From the NCBI GenBank assembly GCA_945876095.1, contig CAMCMP010000002.1:62001-126000 (forward strand): a stretch of 64,000 bases of DNA, read 5' to 3'. Shown here piece by piece: positions 12,129 to 22,557 of the stretch; positions within the stretch are counted from its first letter, which is position 1, and the number at the start of each line of letters is the position of its first letter. The translations under genes and the position numbers were made by a program. Source of the stretch: Chitinophaga pinensis. Lineage in GTDB: Bacteria > Bacteroidota > Bacteroidia > Chitinophagales > Chitinophagaceae. The notes below the pieces were generated by a model that was not told the origin of the DNA, ran no database searches, and saw only the letters and a list, made by a program, of their open reading frames with translations.

Positions 12129-12175
12129 ACCCAAAATCCTTTGAAATATAAAACGCTAAGTCCAACAACTACTAT

Positions 12176-13141
12176 CTAGTAGTCAATTTGTTTTTTAAGT
12201 TGTAGATGAGACCATGCAGTGAACGGAAAAATTATTAGTAGCCAGAGGAAATTCAATTGACCGCTTATTAATAACACAGAAGCTGTAATCATCAAAACAT
12301 ATAGAGGGTATGTAAAAAACAAAAGTCCAACAATGATTGAGTCGAAGTGATCTGTATCGTTTGTTTTTTTTGTAATGATTATTTTTAAGGGGTAATAAAG
12401 AGGGGCGTGCAAAAGCCAGCCAGCTATGGAGGGAAGGAATAGTATTATTTTTTTAATAGCAGGCTGGGGAATAAAAAAATAGGTTTGTATTTTATCTTTA
12501 TCTGATTTTTCAATTTCATAAACAAAACTAGAAAGTTGTTGATTAGCAACCTTATTAAAGGATTGAATGCCTTTTCCAAAACCCTCTTTGTAATCAACCT
12601 CTTTTGCTGTGATGAGATCTCCTAAAAATAAATGAATGTTTTTACCAAATTTATTGAATGAACTGTAATTTATTCCAATGGGTAATACTTTTAGAGGGAT
12701 ACCTTCTTGCCAGCTACTGATGGCTAATCTAGCGGTTCCTTTCATGAGTGGTCGTAGATGCCATTCATTGATACATCTACCTTCAATAAAAATTAGTACG
12801 ATACCATTTTGATTGAAAATTTTTTTGCAGGAATCAAAAGTGCTGTAGTTATCTGATAAATTTTCTACTCCTTCACTGATTCGATAGACTGGCAGTAGTT
12901 TAAGAGAAACTAAAATTTTAGTAATCAATTTTCCATTAAAAGCATCTCCTCTTGCCAGGGAATAAATGGGTTTATTGAAAAGGGTACATAAGATAATTGC
13001 ATCTAGAAAAGAATTAGGATGGTTTACTGCAAGTAGGAGTGGACCATCGGTATTGAATAATTCTTTTTTATTTATTTGAATGTCTCTGCAATAGAATTTG
13101 ATTGCGGCCCTTGCAATAATTTTTACAAATTGGTATAGCAT
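12176..13141 (-). CDS. PlsC-family 1-acyl-glycerol-phosphate acyltransferase
   Basis: LLAVNHPNSFLDAI (NHxxxxD) and FIEGRCINEWHLRPLMKGTARLA. Confidence 0.82.
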   Translation of the reverse strand: MLYQFVKIIARAAIKFYCRDIQINKKELFNTDGPLLLAVNHPNSFLDAIILCTLFNKPIYSLARGDAFNGKLITKILVSLKLLPVYRISEGVENLSDNYSTFDSCKKIFNQNGIVLIFIEGRCINEWHLRPLMKGTARLAISSWQEGIPLKVLPIGINYSSFNKFGKNIHLFLGDLITAKEVDYKEGFGKGIQSFNKVANQQLSSFVYEIEKSDKDKIQTYFFIPQPAIKKIILFLPSIAGWLLHAPLYYPLKIIITKKTNDTDHFDSIIVGLLFFTYPLYVLMITASVLLISGQLNFLWLLIIFPFTAWSHLQLKKQIDY

Positions 13142-13238
13142 TTGTTTGAGGTAAGCAATGGGTTAAGCCCTTTAGATTGATGAATTTATTCAACAAATGT
13201 AAGTCAAAATTTACCAGTTTAGAATGTGGTAGAGCTGC

Positions 13239-13790
13239 TTAATTTAGTTGAGGGTCGATGGGGAAGTTGATCATCATTTCATAATCTCCTCCAAGTTGTC
13301 TTAAGCTATCTTTCCAAATTTTATCAGGAGATGAGTGAAAAATTAAATTACTAGTAGCCTTAGCCGTTATCCATGTTTTTTCTTTTAATTCATCTTTGAG
13401 TTGTCCTTTACTCCAGCCGCTATAACCTATAAAAAAACGAATTTTAGCGAGATCTATTTCATTATTTTTTATGAGTTGGGCGGCTATTTCAAAATCTCCT
13501 CCCCAATAAATGCCTTTCATTATTTGTTGTCCGCCTGGGATAAGATCGGGGGATTGATGTAAAAAATGGATAGTGTTTATCTGAACAGGCCCTCCATAGA
13601 ACACTGGAATGGGGAAACCTGCGAAATTACTCATTAGAGAATCGAGGGTTTCATCAAAGGGTTTATTTAAAACAAAACCAACGGTACCCTCTTTATCGTG
13701 TTCGCATATTAAAGCCACCGACCTTGTAAAATGGGGGTCCTTCAAGAAGGGTTCTGCAATTAATAATATTCCAGGAGCAGGTGAAATCAT
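13239..13790 (-). CDS. YqgE/AlgH family protein
   Basis: MISPAPGILLIAEPFLKDPHFTRSVALICEHDKEGTVGFVLNKP, FIGYSGWSKGQLKDELKE. Confidence 0.92.
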   Translation of the reverse strand: MISPAPGILLIAEPFLKDPHFTRSVALICEHDKEGTVGFVLNKPFDETLDSLMSNFAGFPIPVFYGGPVQINTIHFLHQSPDLIPGGQQIMKGIYWGGDFEIAAQLIKNNEIDLAKIRFFIGYSGWSKGQLKDELKEKTWITAKATSNLIFHSSPDKIWKDSLRQLGGDYEMMINFPIDPQLN

Positions 13791-13933
13791 ATTTCTAAAT
13801 TAATTGATTATTTCTCACAAGACTAATATTGTTTTAAGTTTTATTATAAATAATATTCTAAAACCTTCGTTAAAATATTTTTTTAGAGATTAAAAATTAA
13901 TTTAGTAGATATTATTGATTTACTTTTATAATA

Positions 13934-15256
13934 ATGAAACGTATTTTCCCAGTAATCACGGTCTTGATTTTGCTTTCCCTCTTGGGGATTATTTTTTTTC
14001 AGATTTTATGGATTAAGGGAACCCTTGAGTTAGAAGAGCAAAAATTTTATGAGCACGTAAGTGTGGCTACTTCACAGGCAGCTACTGATTTGATGGAAGA
14101 GAAAGGTAATCTTATGCCTTTAAGGAGAAAGAGCGAAGGTTTGTTTAGAAGTGAAACTCAGCTTGAAATTTTTAGGCCTACTGTTGCACAAAAATATAGT
14201 GGGGATGAAATTTATCGAATCATTCGAAAAGCGTTCGATAAAAAAAATTTAAGAAATGTTCCTTTTGAATTTGCTATTAGTCCAACGTCTTTAATTGGTG
14301 AGGAAATTCAATCAGCTAATTTTTTTAAATTATATGCCGACTCTACAAATAATAAACTTCATGTTATTCAATTAGAGTCCCCCTCAGGTAGCCTTGCAGA
14401 AGGAATCTCTCCACAGGAAGTTTTAATAGTAACTGTACCGCATGCTAGAAAACTCATTTGGCAATCGCTTACTTGGTTTATCATCGGAGCAATTGTTTTC
14501 CTATTTATTATAATTACTGCATTTTTCCTTACGGTAAGGGCTTTGTTAAAACAAAAAAAGTTGAGTGAAATAAAATCAGATTTTATCAACAATATGACCC
14601 ATGAATTTAAAACTCCACTGGCTACTATTTCTCTTGCTGTGGATGCTTTAAAGAATGAAAAAGTAATCAATGACCGTGAGAAAATGAATTACTTTACGGG
14701 GATTATCAAGGAAGAAAATAAGCGAATGAATAGACAGGTAGAAACTATTCTTCAAGCTGCATTGCTTGATAGGCAGCTAGTTCAATTGAATCTTAAAAAA
14801 ATGCATGCGCACGATTTAATTAATAGCTCCTTAAGTAATATCAATCTTCAAGTAGATGAGATTCATGGCCGTTTGGAGGTGAGTCTTAAAGCTACTGAGG
14901 ATATAATTTTGGCAGATGAAGTACATTTTACCAATCTGATTAGTAATTTGCTTGATAATGCCGTCAAGTATTCTAAAGATGATCTTCGAATTATAATCAG
15001 TACTCAAACGGAAGGAAATCGATTGAAAATTAAAATAGAGGATAATGGAATTGGTATGAGTAAGGAAACGGTGAACCGAATATTTGAAAAATTTTATCGC
15101 GCCCATAACGGCAATCTTCACAATGTAAAAGGCTTTGGACTTGGACTTAATTATGTGAAAACGATGGTAGATGCCCATCATGGTAACATAAAAGTTGAAA
15201 GCGTCTTGGGAAAAGGAAGTAGTTTTTTCTTGAGTTTCCCGATTGTAAAAATTTAG
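13934..15256 (+). CDS. Membrane sensor histidine kinase
   Basis: Two TMs; H-box NNMTHEFKTPLATISLAVDAL; N box NLLDNAVKYS; G boxes IEDNGIGM, GFGLGLNYV. Confidence 0.93.
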   Translation: MKRIFPVITVLILLSLLGIIFFQILWIKGTLELEEQKFYEHVSVATSQAATDLMEEKGNLMPLRRKSEGLFRSETQLEIFRPTVAQKYSGDEIYRIIRKAFDKKNLRNVPFEFAISPTSLIGEEIQSANFFKLYADSTNNKLHVIQLESPSGSLAEGISPQEVLIVTVPHARKLIWQSLTWFIIGAIVFLFIIITAFFLTVRALLKQKKLSEIKSDFINNMTHEFKTPLATISLAVDALKNEKVINDREKMNYFTGIIKEENKRMNRQVETILQAALLDRQLVQLNLKKMHAHDLINSSLSNINLQVDEIHGRLEVSLKATEDIILADEVHFTNLISNLLDNAVKYSKDDLRIIISTQTEGNRLKIKIEDNGIGMSKETVNRIFEKFYRAHNGNLHNVKGFGLGLNYVKTMVDAHHGNIKVESVLGKGSSFFLSFPIVKI

Positions 15257-15435
15257 TAAGCCTCTCTTGTATTTCGTCCTCGATTTTTCAGTCCTACCTT
15301 TCATTTTGTTTAGCCAAGGTTTTCTAATTTTTTGTCTCAATTTATTGTAATAATTATCCTATAAAAATAGTCTTTAGCACCCCCTTTTTTGAGGCATAGC
15401 ATATTGCATTTCCCCTTTTCTAGTTCCAATTCTAG

Positions 15436-15537
15436 TAATCCACAGGTTATACACCTGTATCCACAGGTTATTCACTCCTAAAACTTCCCATAAACTGCTT
15501 AAAGTTATACTGGGTATGTATTTCAGCTTGTGGATAA
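15436..15537. promoter_or_regulatory. DnaA-box-like cluster upstream of mraZ
   Basis: Perfect TTATCCACA on - strand (15529-15537); near matches TAATCCACA, TTATACACC, GTATCCACA, TTATTCACT; ATCCACAGGTTAT repeated with 21 bp period (15438, 15459). Confidence 0.5.
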
Positions 15538-15566
15538 AAATGTTTATATCATTTTAGATGTAAAAG

Positions 15567-15591
15567 TGGGAAAAGGTGTTATTTTGTGGTA
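15567..15591 (+). promoter_or_regulatory. Candidate MraZ operator
   Basis: TGGGA-N5-TGTTA-N5-TGGTA, exact 10-bp period, just upstream of mraZ; resembles TGGGN repeats bound by MraZ. Confidence 0.6.
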
Positions 15592-15622
15592 ATAATTTGA
15601 TACATATTAAATAACTTATTAA

Positions 15623-16090
15623 ATGATTGGTTTTTTAGGCGAATATGAGGCTACGATGGATGCCAAGGGACGTTTTCTTTTGCCAGCCGGCTTTAAAAAG
15701 CAGCTTTCAGAGGAGGGTGCGGGCCAATTTGTGATCAATCGAGGCATTGAGACTTGTTTGAGTTTATATCCTATGCAAAGCTGGGAACCAATTTTTGCGG
15801 AAGTAAGTAAGTTGAATGATTTTGATCCTAAGGTTAGACAGTTTCGTAGATATTTTTTGAATGGAGCCACCCAGCTTGAGTTGGATACAGCTGGAAGGTT
15901 ATTAATTCCAAAGGCCTTAATGGAGTATGCAGGATTAGAAAAAGATGTGGTGCTAGTATCAGCTGTAAATAAGATTGAAATCTGGGATGCGGGTAAGTAT
16001 AAAATGTTCTTTGAATCTTTTTCACCAGAATCCTATAGTAATCTGGCTAATGAAGTGATGAACAAAAATGATGAAAAACTGAAAAGCTGA
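15623..16090 (+). CDS. mraZ: Division/cell wall cluster transcriptional regulator MraZ
   Basis: MIGFLGEYEATMDAKGRFLLPAGFKKQL...LDTAGRLLIPKALMEYAGLEKDVVLV. Confidence 0.95.
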   Translation: MIGFLGEYEATMDAKGRFLLPAGFKKQLSEEGAGQFVINRGIETCLSLYPMQSWEPIFAEVSKLNDFDPKVRQFRRYFLNGATQLELDTAGRLLIPKALMEYAGLEKDVVLVSAVNKIEIWDAGKYKMFFESFSPESYSNLANEVMNKNDEKLKS

Positions 16091-16091
16091 C

Positions 16092-17051
16092 ATGTTGAAA
16101 AAAACTCCTACTGACGAAAGCAATTTGCCCCTCCATTCATCAGCGGATCAGTTGGATTATCATATACCCGTTCTACTTCAGGAAACTATCGAGGGATTAG
16201 ATGTTAAGGCAGATGGGGTTTATGTGGATTGCACATTTGGTGGAGGCGGACATAGCAAGGCAATATTAGCGCATCTAGGAGAAAAGGGAGTTCTAGTTGC
16301 CTTTGACCAAGATGAGGATGCTAGAAAAAACCTTCCAAATGATAGTAGAGTCATTTTTGTACCACAAAACTTTCGTCATCTGCAACGCTTCTTGCGCTTA
16401 CATAAAATTACTCAGGTAGATGGAATATTGGCTGATCTTGGAGTTTCTAGTCACCAGTTTGATAAGGCCGACAGAGGATTTTCAATTCGTTTTGATGCAG
16501 CGCTGGACATGCGAATGGATCAGCGTCAAAAAACTACAGCAGCAGATATTCTCAAGCAATTTACTGAGCTACAGTTACATAAAATGTTAGAACAATATGG
16601 GGAAGTTACCAATGCAAAAACATTGGCAAAGACAATTGTTCAGCAAAGGGGATTGACGCCAATTAAAACTATCCAACAATTTAAACAAGCAGTTGAGTCA
16701 GTAGTAAAGGGAAATCCTCAAAAATATTTTGCCCAAGTTTTCCAAGCATTAAGAATAGAAGTAAATGATGAAATGGGTGCATTGAAGGAACTGTTAGAGC
16801 AAACCCCTGGTTTGTTGAAATCTGGAGGAAGAATAGCCATTATTACTTTTCATTCATTAGAGGATAGGATGGTAAAGAATTTTTTTAAAACTGGGGGTTT
16901 GAACGAAGAGGTGGTGGATGAATTATATGGAGCTAAGCCAGAAAGTCAATTTAAAATTCTTACTAAAAAACCAATCTTACCGACTGATATTGAAACAAGG
17001 CGAAATAAAAGATCTAGAAGCGCGAAACTAAGATTGGTAGAAAAAAAATAG
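16092..17051 (+). CDS. rsmH: 16S rRNA (cytosine1402-N4)-methyltransferase
   Basis: HIPVLLQETIEGLDVKADGVYVDCTFGGGGHSKAIL, GILADLGVSSHQFD, ITFHSLEDRMVKNFF. Confidence 0.97.
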   Translation: MLKKTPTDESNLPLHSSADQLDYHIPVLLQETIEGLDVKADGVYVDCTFGGGGHSKAILAHLGEKGVLVAFDQDEDARKNLPNDSRVIFVPQNFRHLQRFLRLHKITQVDGILADLGVSSHQFDKADRGFSIRFDAALDMRMDQRQKTTAADILKQFTELQLHKMLEQYGEVTNAKTLAKTIVQQRGLTPIKTIQQFKQAVESVVKGNPQKYFAQVFQALRIEVNDEMGALKELLEQTPGLLKSGGRIAIITFHSLEDRMVKNFFKTGGLNEEVVDELYGAKPESQFKILTKKPILPTDIETRRNKRSRSAKLRLVEKK

Positions 17052-17105
17052 CCACTGTAATAGTTGATTTAATAACTAAAAAGAAGTGATTAATATTTAA
17101 TAGAA

Positions 17106-17453
17106 ATGTTTGAAGATAAGTATATACAGAAAGAAGAACCGGTTGCTGTAAAAAGGGATTGGAAAATTATTCTAAGCCATAAGTGGGTGGTTAAGAATAT
17201 TTCCTTCTTTCTTTTCTTGGCTGTTTTAGCAGTATTGTATATCTATAATGGTCATCATTCTGATAAGTTAATTAGAAAGATGGGAGAAACTGAAAAGCAT
17301 ATTAAGGAGTTAGAATACGAATATAAAACAGTTAAGAGTGAGGTTATTTTTAGAAGTAAAGCGAGTGAATTAATAAAAGCGGTGGAGCCGATGGGATTAA
17401 AAGAAATGATATCTGCTCCAGTTATTTTATTGCAGGATACTCCTGAAAAGTAG
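17106..17453 (+). CDS. ftsL: FtsL-like cell division protein
   Basis: Small single-TM protein with coiled coil between rsmH and ftsI (synteny and topology). Confidence 0.75.
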   Translation: MFEDKYIQKEEPVAVKRDWKIILSHKWVVKNISFFLFLAVLAVLYIYNGHHSDKLIRKMGETEKHIKELEYEYKTVKSEVIFRSKASELIKAVEPMGLKEMISAPVILLQDTPEK

Positions 17454-17548
17454 TGGATGTAGTGAAAATGTTTTAAATGAAATAACTGAGATCAAAATAA
17501 AATTTAATAGGAATTCTAAAATAATAAACGAACTAAAAGACAAAGGTA

Positions 17549-19675
17549 TTGGATATTAAAAAAGACATATTGTGGCGAGTATATCTCTGTTTTATAGGGA
17601 TCGTATTACTGGGTGCAGTTGTATTGGGAAGAGCTTTTTTCTTGCAACAGGTTCAAGGGGCCTATTGGAAAAGTATGGGCGATAGTTTGCATTTAAAATA
17701 TGTACCTCTGGTAGCAGAGCGGGGTACTATTTTTAGTGAGGATGGAAATATGTTAAGTACTTCTATTCCAATTTTTGATGTGTACATAGACTTTGGAGCT
17801 GATGGTTTAAGGGAAAAAAATGGAAAACGTTTTAGACAATATTCGGACACCTTGAGTAGTTGTTTAGCCAATCTTTTTAACGATAAAACTAAGGAAGCCT
17901 ATTTGAATGAGCTTCAAATGGCCTATAAAAATGTAGATCGTTATTATACACTGAAGAAGAAAATTTCCTTTTTGGAGTATGAGCAGTTGAGAGAATTTCC
18001 TTTAGTAAAATTGGGAAGAAATAAAAGTGGTTTTATGATTGATCCACGTGACAAGCGTATCAATCCATATGCATTATTAGCTAGCAGAACCATCGGTTTA
18101 TCGAGAGATAATGCGAAGTTAAATGTTGGCCTTGAACAGAGTTACGATAGTTTATTACGCGGTAGAACTGGTCAGCGACTGATGCGTTACATTGCTGGAG
18201 CCTACATGCCAGTAGAAGGAGCTGAGGTAGAGCCTGAAAATGGAAAAGATATTATCACCACTTTGGATACCTACATTCAAGATATTACTGAAAGTGCTTT
18301 AATGAGTATGTTGGTGGGTAATAATTCTGAACACGGTACAGTAATAGTGATGGAAACTGCAACTGGCAAGATTAAAGCGATTGCTAATCTAGGTAAACAA
18401 CCCAATGGAACTTATGTGGAAGATTTAAATTATGGAATTGCGAAGGCTACTGAGCCTGGTTCTATTTTTAAACTCGCTACCTTACTAAGTTTAATTGAAG
18501 ATAAGTATGTAACTAAAAATACTATCGTGGATTGTGAAGGGGGTACTAAATCTTTTTATGGATTAAAAATAAAAGATGCGCATTTAGGGGCAGGTTCAAT
18601 TACTGTTAAAGAAGCATTCTCTGCAAGTAGTAATGTTGCTTTTGCAAAATTAGCAGATCAGTATTATCACAATGACCCTTCAAAATTCTTATCTCACTTA
18701 CACCATTTACGGTTAGATACTTTAACAGGTATTGATATTACAGCGGCCTCTGCAAGACCAACTATTAAAAGTCCTAAAAATAGAAGCTGGTCTAAGACTA
18801 CGATTCCTTATATGGCGCATGGATATGAGGAACTACTTACTCCATTGCACTTACTGATGGTATACAATGCAGTTGCTAATAATGGAACTATGATGCAGCC
18901 ATATTTGGTTAATTCAGTGAATCAATATGGAATAGAAGTGAAAAGAATTTTACCTAAGGTATTGGTAAATAAAATATGTAGTGATGAAACGCTTGCACAA
19001 TTAAAAGAGTGCCTAAAAGCTGTGGTAGACAGTGTGCACGGAACTGGTCATAAAGTATTAAATGATTCAAACTATTCTATTTCTGGTAAAACTGGAACTG
19101 CCGTAACCGCATTGGATAACCGTGGTTATAATAAAGGGAATAAAATTTATCAAGCATCTTTCATGGGTTACTTTCCATCAGAAAAGCCAGCTTATACCAT
19201 TGCTGTAGTTATTCAAAATACTGCTAAATCAAAATTAATATATGGTGCTGATGTTTCTGGTAAAGTGTTCAAGGAAATAAGTGATAAGATTTATGCTCGT
19301 TATTTAAGTAATCAAAAATTTAAAAGAAGTCTAGCTCCCGATACTTTGCAATATCGTTATTATGGTATGAAGAATGAATTGAATTCCATTTTCAGCCAAT
19401 TGAATTTACCCTTTGTAGATTCAGCAATTGGAGGATATTGGAGAACAATGGAAATGAAAGACAATGCGGCTGTTTTTAATTTACCACCAACTGCTACTAC
19501 TCCTGCTTTAGTTATTCCTAGTGCGGTTGGCATGGGTTTAAAGGATGCTGTGTACTTAATGGAAAATAAGGGATTAAAAGTACTGGCTACTGGAAGAGGA
19601 AGAGTTTTTAGTCAATCCTTGGAAGCAGGCACCTCATTTATTAAAGGACAAACTGTAACACTATTTTTAAATTGA
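17549..19675 (+). CDS. ftsI: Penicillin-binding protein / FtsI with C-terminal PASTA domain
   Basis: ATEPGSIFKLATLLSLIED, ASSNVAFAKLA, ISGKTGTAVTA; C-terminal VIPSAVGMGLKDAVYLMENKGLKV PASTA-like; TTG start. Confidence 0.95.
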   Translation: MDIKKDILWRVYLCFIGIVLLGAVVLGRAFFLQQVQGAYWKSMGDSLHLKYVPLVAERGTIFSEDGNMLSTSIPIFDVYIDFGADGLREKNGKRFRQYSDTLSSCLANLFNDKTKEAYLNELQMAYKNVDRYYTLKKKISFLEYEQLREFPLVKLGRNKSGFMIDPRDKRINPYALLASRTIGLSRDNAKLNVGLEQSYDSLLRGRTGQRLMRYIAGAYMPVEGAEVEPENGKDIITTLDTYIQDITESALMSMLVGNNSEHGTVIVMETATGKIKAIANLGKQPNGTYVEDLNYGIAKATEPGSIFKLATLLSLIEDKYVTKNTIVDCEGGTKSFYGLKIKDAHLGAGSITVKEAFSASSNVAFAKLADQYYHNDPSKFLSHLHHLRLDTLTGIDITAASARPTIKSPKNRSWSKTTIPYMAHGYEELLTPLHLLMVYNAVANNGTMMQPYLVNSVNQYGIEVKRILPKVLVNKICSDETLAQLKECLKAVVDSVHGTGHKVLNDSNYSISGKTGTAVTALDNRGYNKGNKIYQASFMGYFPSEKPAYTIAVVIQNTAKSKLIYGADVSGKVFKEISDKIYARYLSNQKFKRSLAPDTLQYRYYGMKNELNSIFSQLNLPFVDSAIGGYWRTMEMKDNAAVFNLPPTATTPALVIPSAVGMGLKDAVYLMENKGLKVLATGRGRVFSQSLEAGTSFIKGQTVTLFLN

Positions 19676-21135
19676 TTTTAGCAGACCTACTATATAAAGT
19701 TAGCATTAGAGCGGTATTAGGTAATACTAATATTGAGGTGAATGATTTACAAATCGATTCACGAAAAGTAGGGGAAGCTAGTTGTTTTATAGCGATCAAG
19801 GGCAGTGTTATTGATGGACATCAGTTTATTGATATAGCAATTAAAAATGGTGCAAAAGCGATTCTATGTGAAGTGCTTCCTATTGAGGTAAATGAAAAGG
19901 TAACTTATGTTCAGGTAGAAAATAGTGCTGTTGCTGTTGGTTTTGTAAGCCATAATTTTTACGGGGCACCTTCTGAAAAAATTAAGTTGGTAGGTGTTAC
20001 GGGTACTAATGGCAAAACTACTATTGTTACTCTTTTATGGAAATTATTTACTGCATTGGGAAATGAATGTGGCTTGATTAGTACTATTCAAAATCAAATT
20101 GGTGATTCCGTTTTTGTTTCTACTCATACTACTCCTGATGCAATTAGCTTGAATTCATTATTGCGTAAAATGGTAGATGCAGGTTGTAAATACGTTTTCA
20201 TGGAATGTAGTAGTCATGCAATTCATCAGCATCGAATTTCAGGATTGCAATTTGCTGGAGCACTATTTAGCAATATCACCCATGATCATCTTGATTACCA
20301 TAACACTTTTGATGAATATATAAGAGTAAAAAAATCTTGGTTTGATGGACTTTCTTCTACGGCATTTGCTATTAGTAATGCAGATGATAAAAGAGGTAGA
20401 GTAATGCTACAGAATACAATAGCGAAGAAATATTATTATAGCCTTAAAACAATGGCTGATTGTAAAGGAAAGATTCTTGATAATAGTCTTACTGGTTTAC
20501 ATATGGTGGTAAATGATATAGAAGTTTATTTTAGAATGATTGGTGAGTTTAATGCTTATAATTTATTAGCAGTATTTGAAGCCGCAGTTTGTTTGGGTCA
20601 AGATAAAAATTTGGTTTTACAATTATTGAGCAGTTTAGATGGCGCAGAGGGAAGATTTGATTATATAATAAGTAGCCGAGATAAAATAATTGGCATCATA
20701 GATTATGCACACACGCCAGATGCATTGTTAAATGTATTGGCTACGATAAAAAAATTGCGTCAAGGTAATGAGCGAATTATAACGGTGGTTGGATGTGGTG
20801 GCGATAGGGATAAAACCAAGCGTCCAATAATGGCGGCCGTTGCATGTGAATATAGTGATCAAGTAATCTTTACTTCTGATAATCCAAGAAATGAAGATCC
20901 TCTTGAAATATTACATGAAATGGAACTAGGCGTTAATGTAGTAGCTAGAAAAAAATACATCACCATTGCCGATAGGAAGGAAGCGATAAAGACAGCTGTA
21001 AGACTAGCGTTAAAAGAAGATATCATTTTGGTAGCAGGAAAAGGGCATGAAAAATATCAAGAGATCAAAGAAGTAAAATACGATTTTGATGACAAGCAGC
21101 TTTTGAATGAAATGTTTGAATTGATGGAGAAATAG
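19672..21135 (+). CDS. murE: UDP-MurNAc-tripeptide synthetase
   Basis: GVTGTNGKTTIVTLLWKL, SDNPRNEDP; TTG start overlapping ftsI stop. Confidence 0.95.
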   Translation: MILADLLYKVSIRAVLGNTNIEVNDLQIDSRKVGEASCFIAIKGSVIDGHQFIDIAIKNGAKAILCEVLPIEVNEKVTYVQVENSAVAVGFVSHNFYGAPSEKIKLVGVTGTNGKTTIVTLLWKLFTALGNECGLISTIQNQIGDSVFVSTHTTPDAISLNSLLRKMVDAGCKYVFMECSSHAIHQHRISGLQFAGALFSNITHDHLDYHNTFDEYIRVKKSWFDGLSSTAFAISNADDKRGRVMLQNTIAKKYYYSLKTMADCKGKILDNSLTGLHMVVNDIEVYFRMIGEFNAYNLLAVFEAAVCLGQDKNLVLQLLSSLDGAEGRFDYIISSRDKIIGIIDYAHTPDALLNVLATIKKLRQGNERIITVVGCGGDRDKTKRPIMAAVACEYSDQVIFTSDNPRNEDPLEILHEMELGVNVVARKKYITIADRKEAIKTAVRLALKEDIILVAGKGHEKYQEIKEVKYDFDDKQLLNEMFELMEK

Positions 21136-21213
21136 CTTGGCAAGCTATTGAGCACTTAGGTTGTTGGCAAGAATATATTATACAAGTAGAAAGTAATAAA
21201 AGAATTTAAAAAT

Positions 21214-22530
21214 ATGCTGTATCATCTATTTCATTGGCTTACTGAATCAGGATATAAATTTCCTGGAAGTAAATTGTTTGACTTTATCACTTTTCGTGTG
21301 ATGTTGGCAGTTATTTTGAGTTTATTCATTACCACTGTGTATGGTAAAAAACTAATTATGTTTCTTCAAAAAAAGCAGTTGGGAGAAAGTGTTAGGGAAT
21401 TGGGTCTAGAGGGAGAGCAGCAAAAGAAAGGAACGCCTACAATGGGAGGTATCATCATCCTTCTTGCTATTTTAATACCTACTTTATTATTGGCAAACCT
21501 CGACAAAGTATACATCCGCTTGATGCTGCTATGTACTGTTTGGCTGGGTACGATTGGTTTTATTGATGATTATTTAAAAATTCGATCTAAGCGGATTGCA
21601 CTTGCTAAGGGAGACGATTACAAAAAAAGTAATAGTGATGGATTGGCTGGAAGGTTTAAAATATTTGGTCAGGTAATGTTGGGAATCATCGTGGGAGCTA
21701 CTTTATATTTTACCCAAAGTGTAGTGGTGCAAAGAGAAGTGTACAATCCTGATTTTTCATTGGTGAAAGATTCTGTTTTAAGACCAGGTGAAAAATTAAT
21801 GAGTGACAGCTTCAATGTAGTAACAATCGATGGAAGAAAACATCTTTTTGTAAAAGTGAAATCTCCCATCACTACTATTCCTTTCGTGAAAACACATGAA
21901 TTTAATTATGCTAAATTATTGCCTAAAAATTTACAAGACTATACCTATTTACTTTATATCCTTATTGTAATATTTATTGTAACTGCGGTGAGTAATGGTG
22001 CTAATATAACTGATGGATTAGACGGTTTAGCTACAGGAGTTAGTGCTATTATTGGAATTAGTCTAGGGATTTTTGCTTACGTGAGTGGTAATATAAAGTT
22101 TGCCGAATACCTCAATATAATGTACATCCCCAATCTAGGAGAGTTGTCAATTTTTATTGCTGCTTTTGTTGGAGCATGTATCGGTTTTCTTTGGTATAAT
22201 TCTTATCCTGCGCAAGTATTCATGGGAGATACTGGTAGCCTTGCTTTAGGAGGAATCATTGCTGCATTGGCAATCATCGTTCGTAAAGAATTATTAATTC
22301 CGATTTTTTGCGGAGTGTTTTTAGTAGAAAATTTAAGTGTAATGATTCAGGTAGGGTATTTTAAATATACTAAGAGAAAGTATGGTGAGGGGCGAAGAGT
22401 TTTTTTAATGAGTCCACTGCATCATCATTATCAAAAATTAGGATATCATGAAAGTAAGATTGCTGTTCGATTTTGGATTGTTACTATTTTATGTGTAGTG
22501 ATAGCAATTGTTACATTGAAATTGAGATAA
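21214..22530 (+). CDS. mraY: Phospho-MurNAc-pentapeptide transferase
   Basis: [58 protein letters not shown]. Confidence 0.97.
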   Translation: MLYHLFHWLTESGYKFPGSKLFDFITFRVMLAVILSLFITTVYGKKLIMFLQKKQLGESVRELGLEGEQQKKGTPTMGGIIILLAILIPTLLLANLDKVYIRLMLLCTVWLGTIGFIDDYLKIRSKRIALAKGDDYKKSNSDGLAGRFKIFGQVMLGIIVGATLYFTQSVVVQREVYNPDFSLVKDSVLRPGEKLMSDSFNVVTIDGRKHLFVKVKSPITTIPFVKTHEFNYAKLLPKNLQDYTYLLYILIVIFIVTAVSNGANITDGLDGLATGVSAIIGISLGIFAYVSGNIKFAEYLNIMYIPNLGELSIFIAAFVGACIGFLWYNSYPAQVFMGDTGSLALGGIIAALAIIVRKELLIPIFCGVFLVENLSVMIQVGYFKYTKRKYGEGRRVFLMSPLHHHYQKLGYHESKIAVRFWIVTILCVVIAIVTLKLR

Positions 22531-22557
22531 AAAATAAAGACATCATAGATAAAAATA

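Noticed and set aside
14831-15340. 169-aa minus-strand ORF
   Set aside because: Antisense to the histidine kinase ATPase domain; the sense frame has clear motifs.
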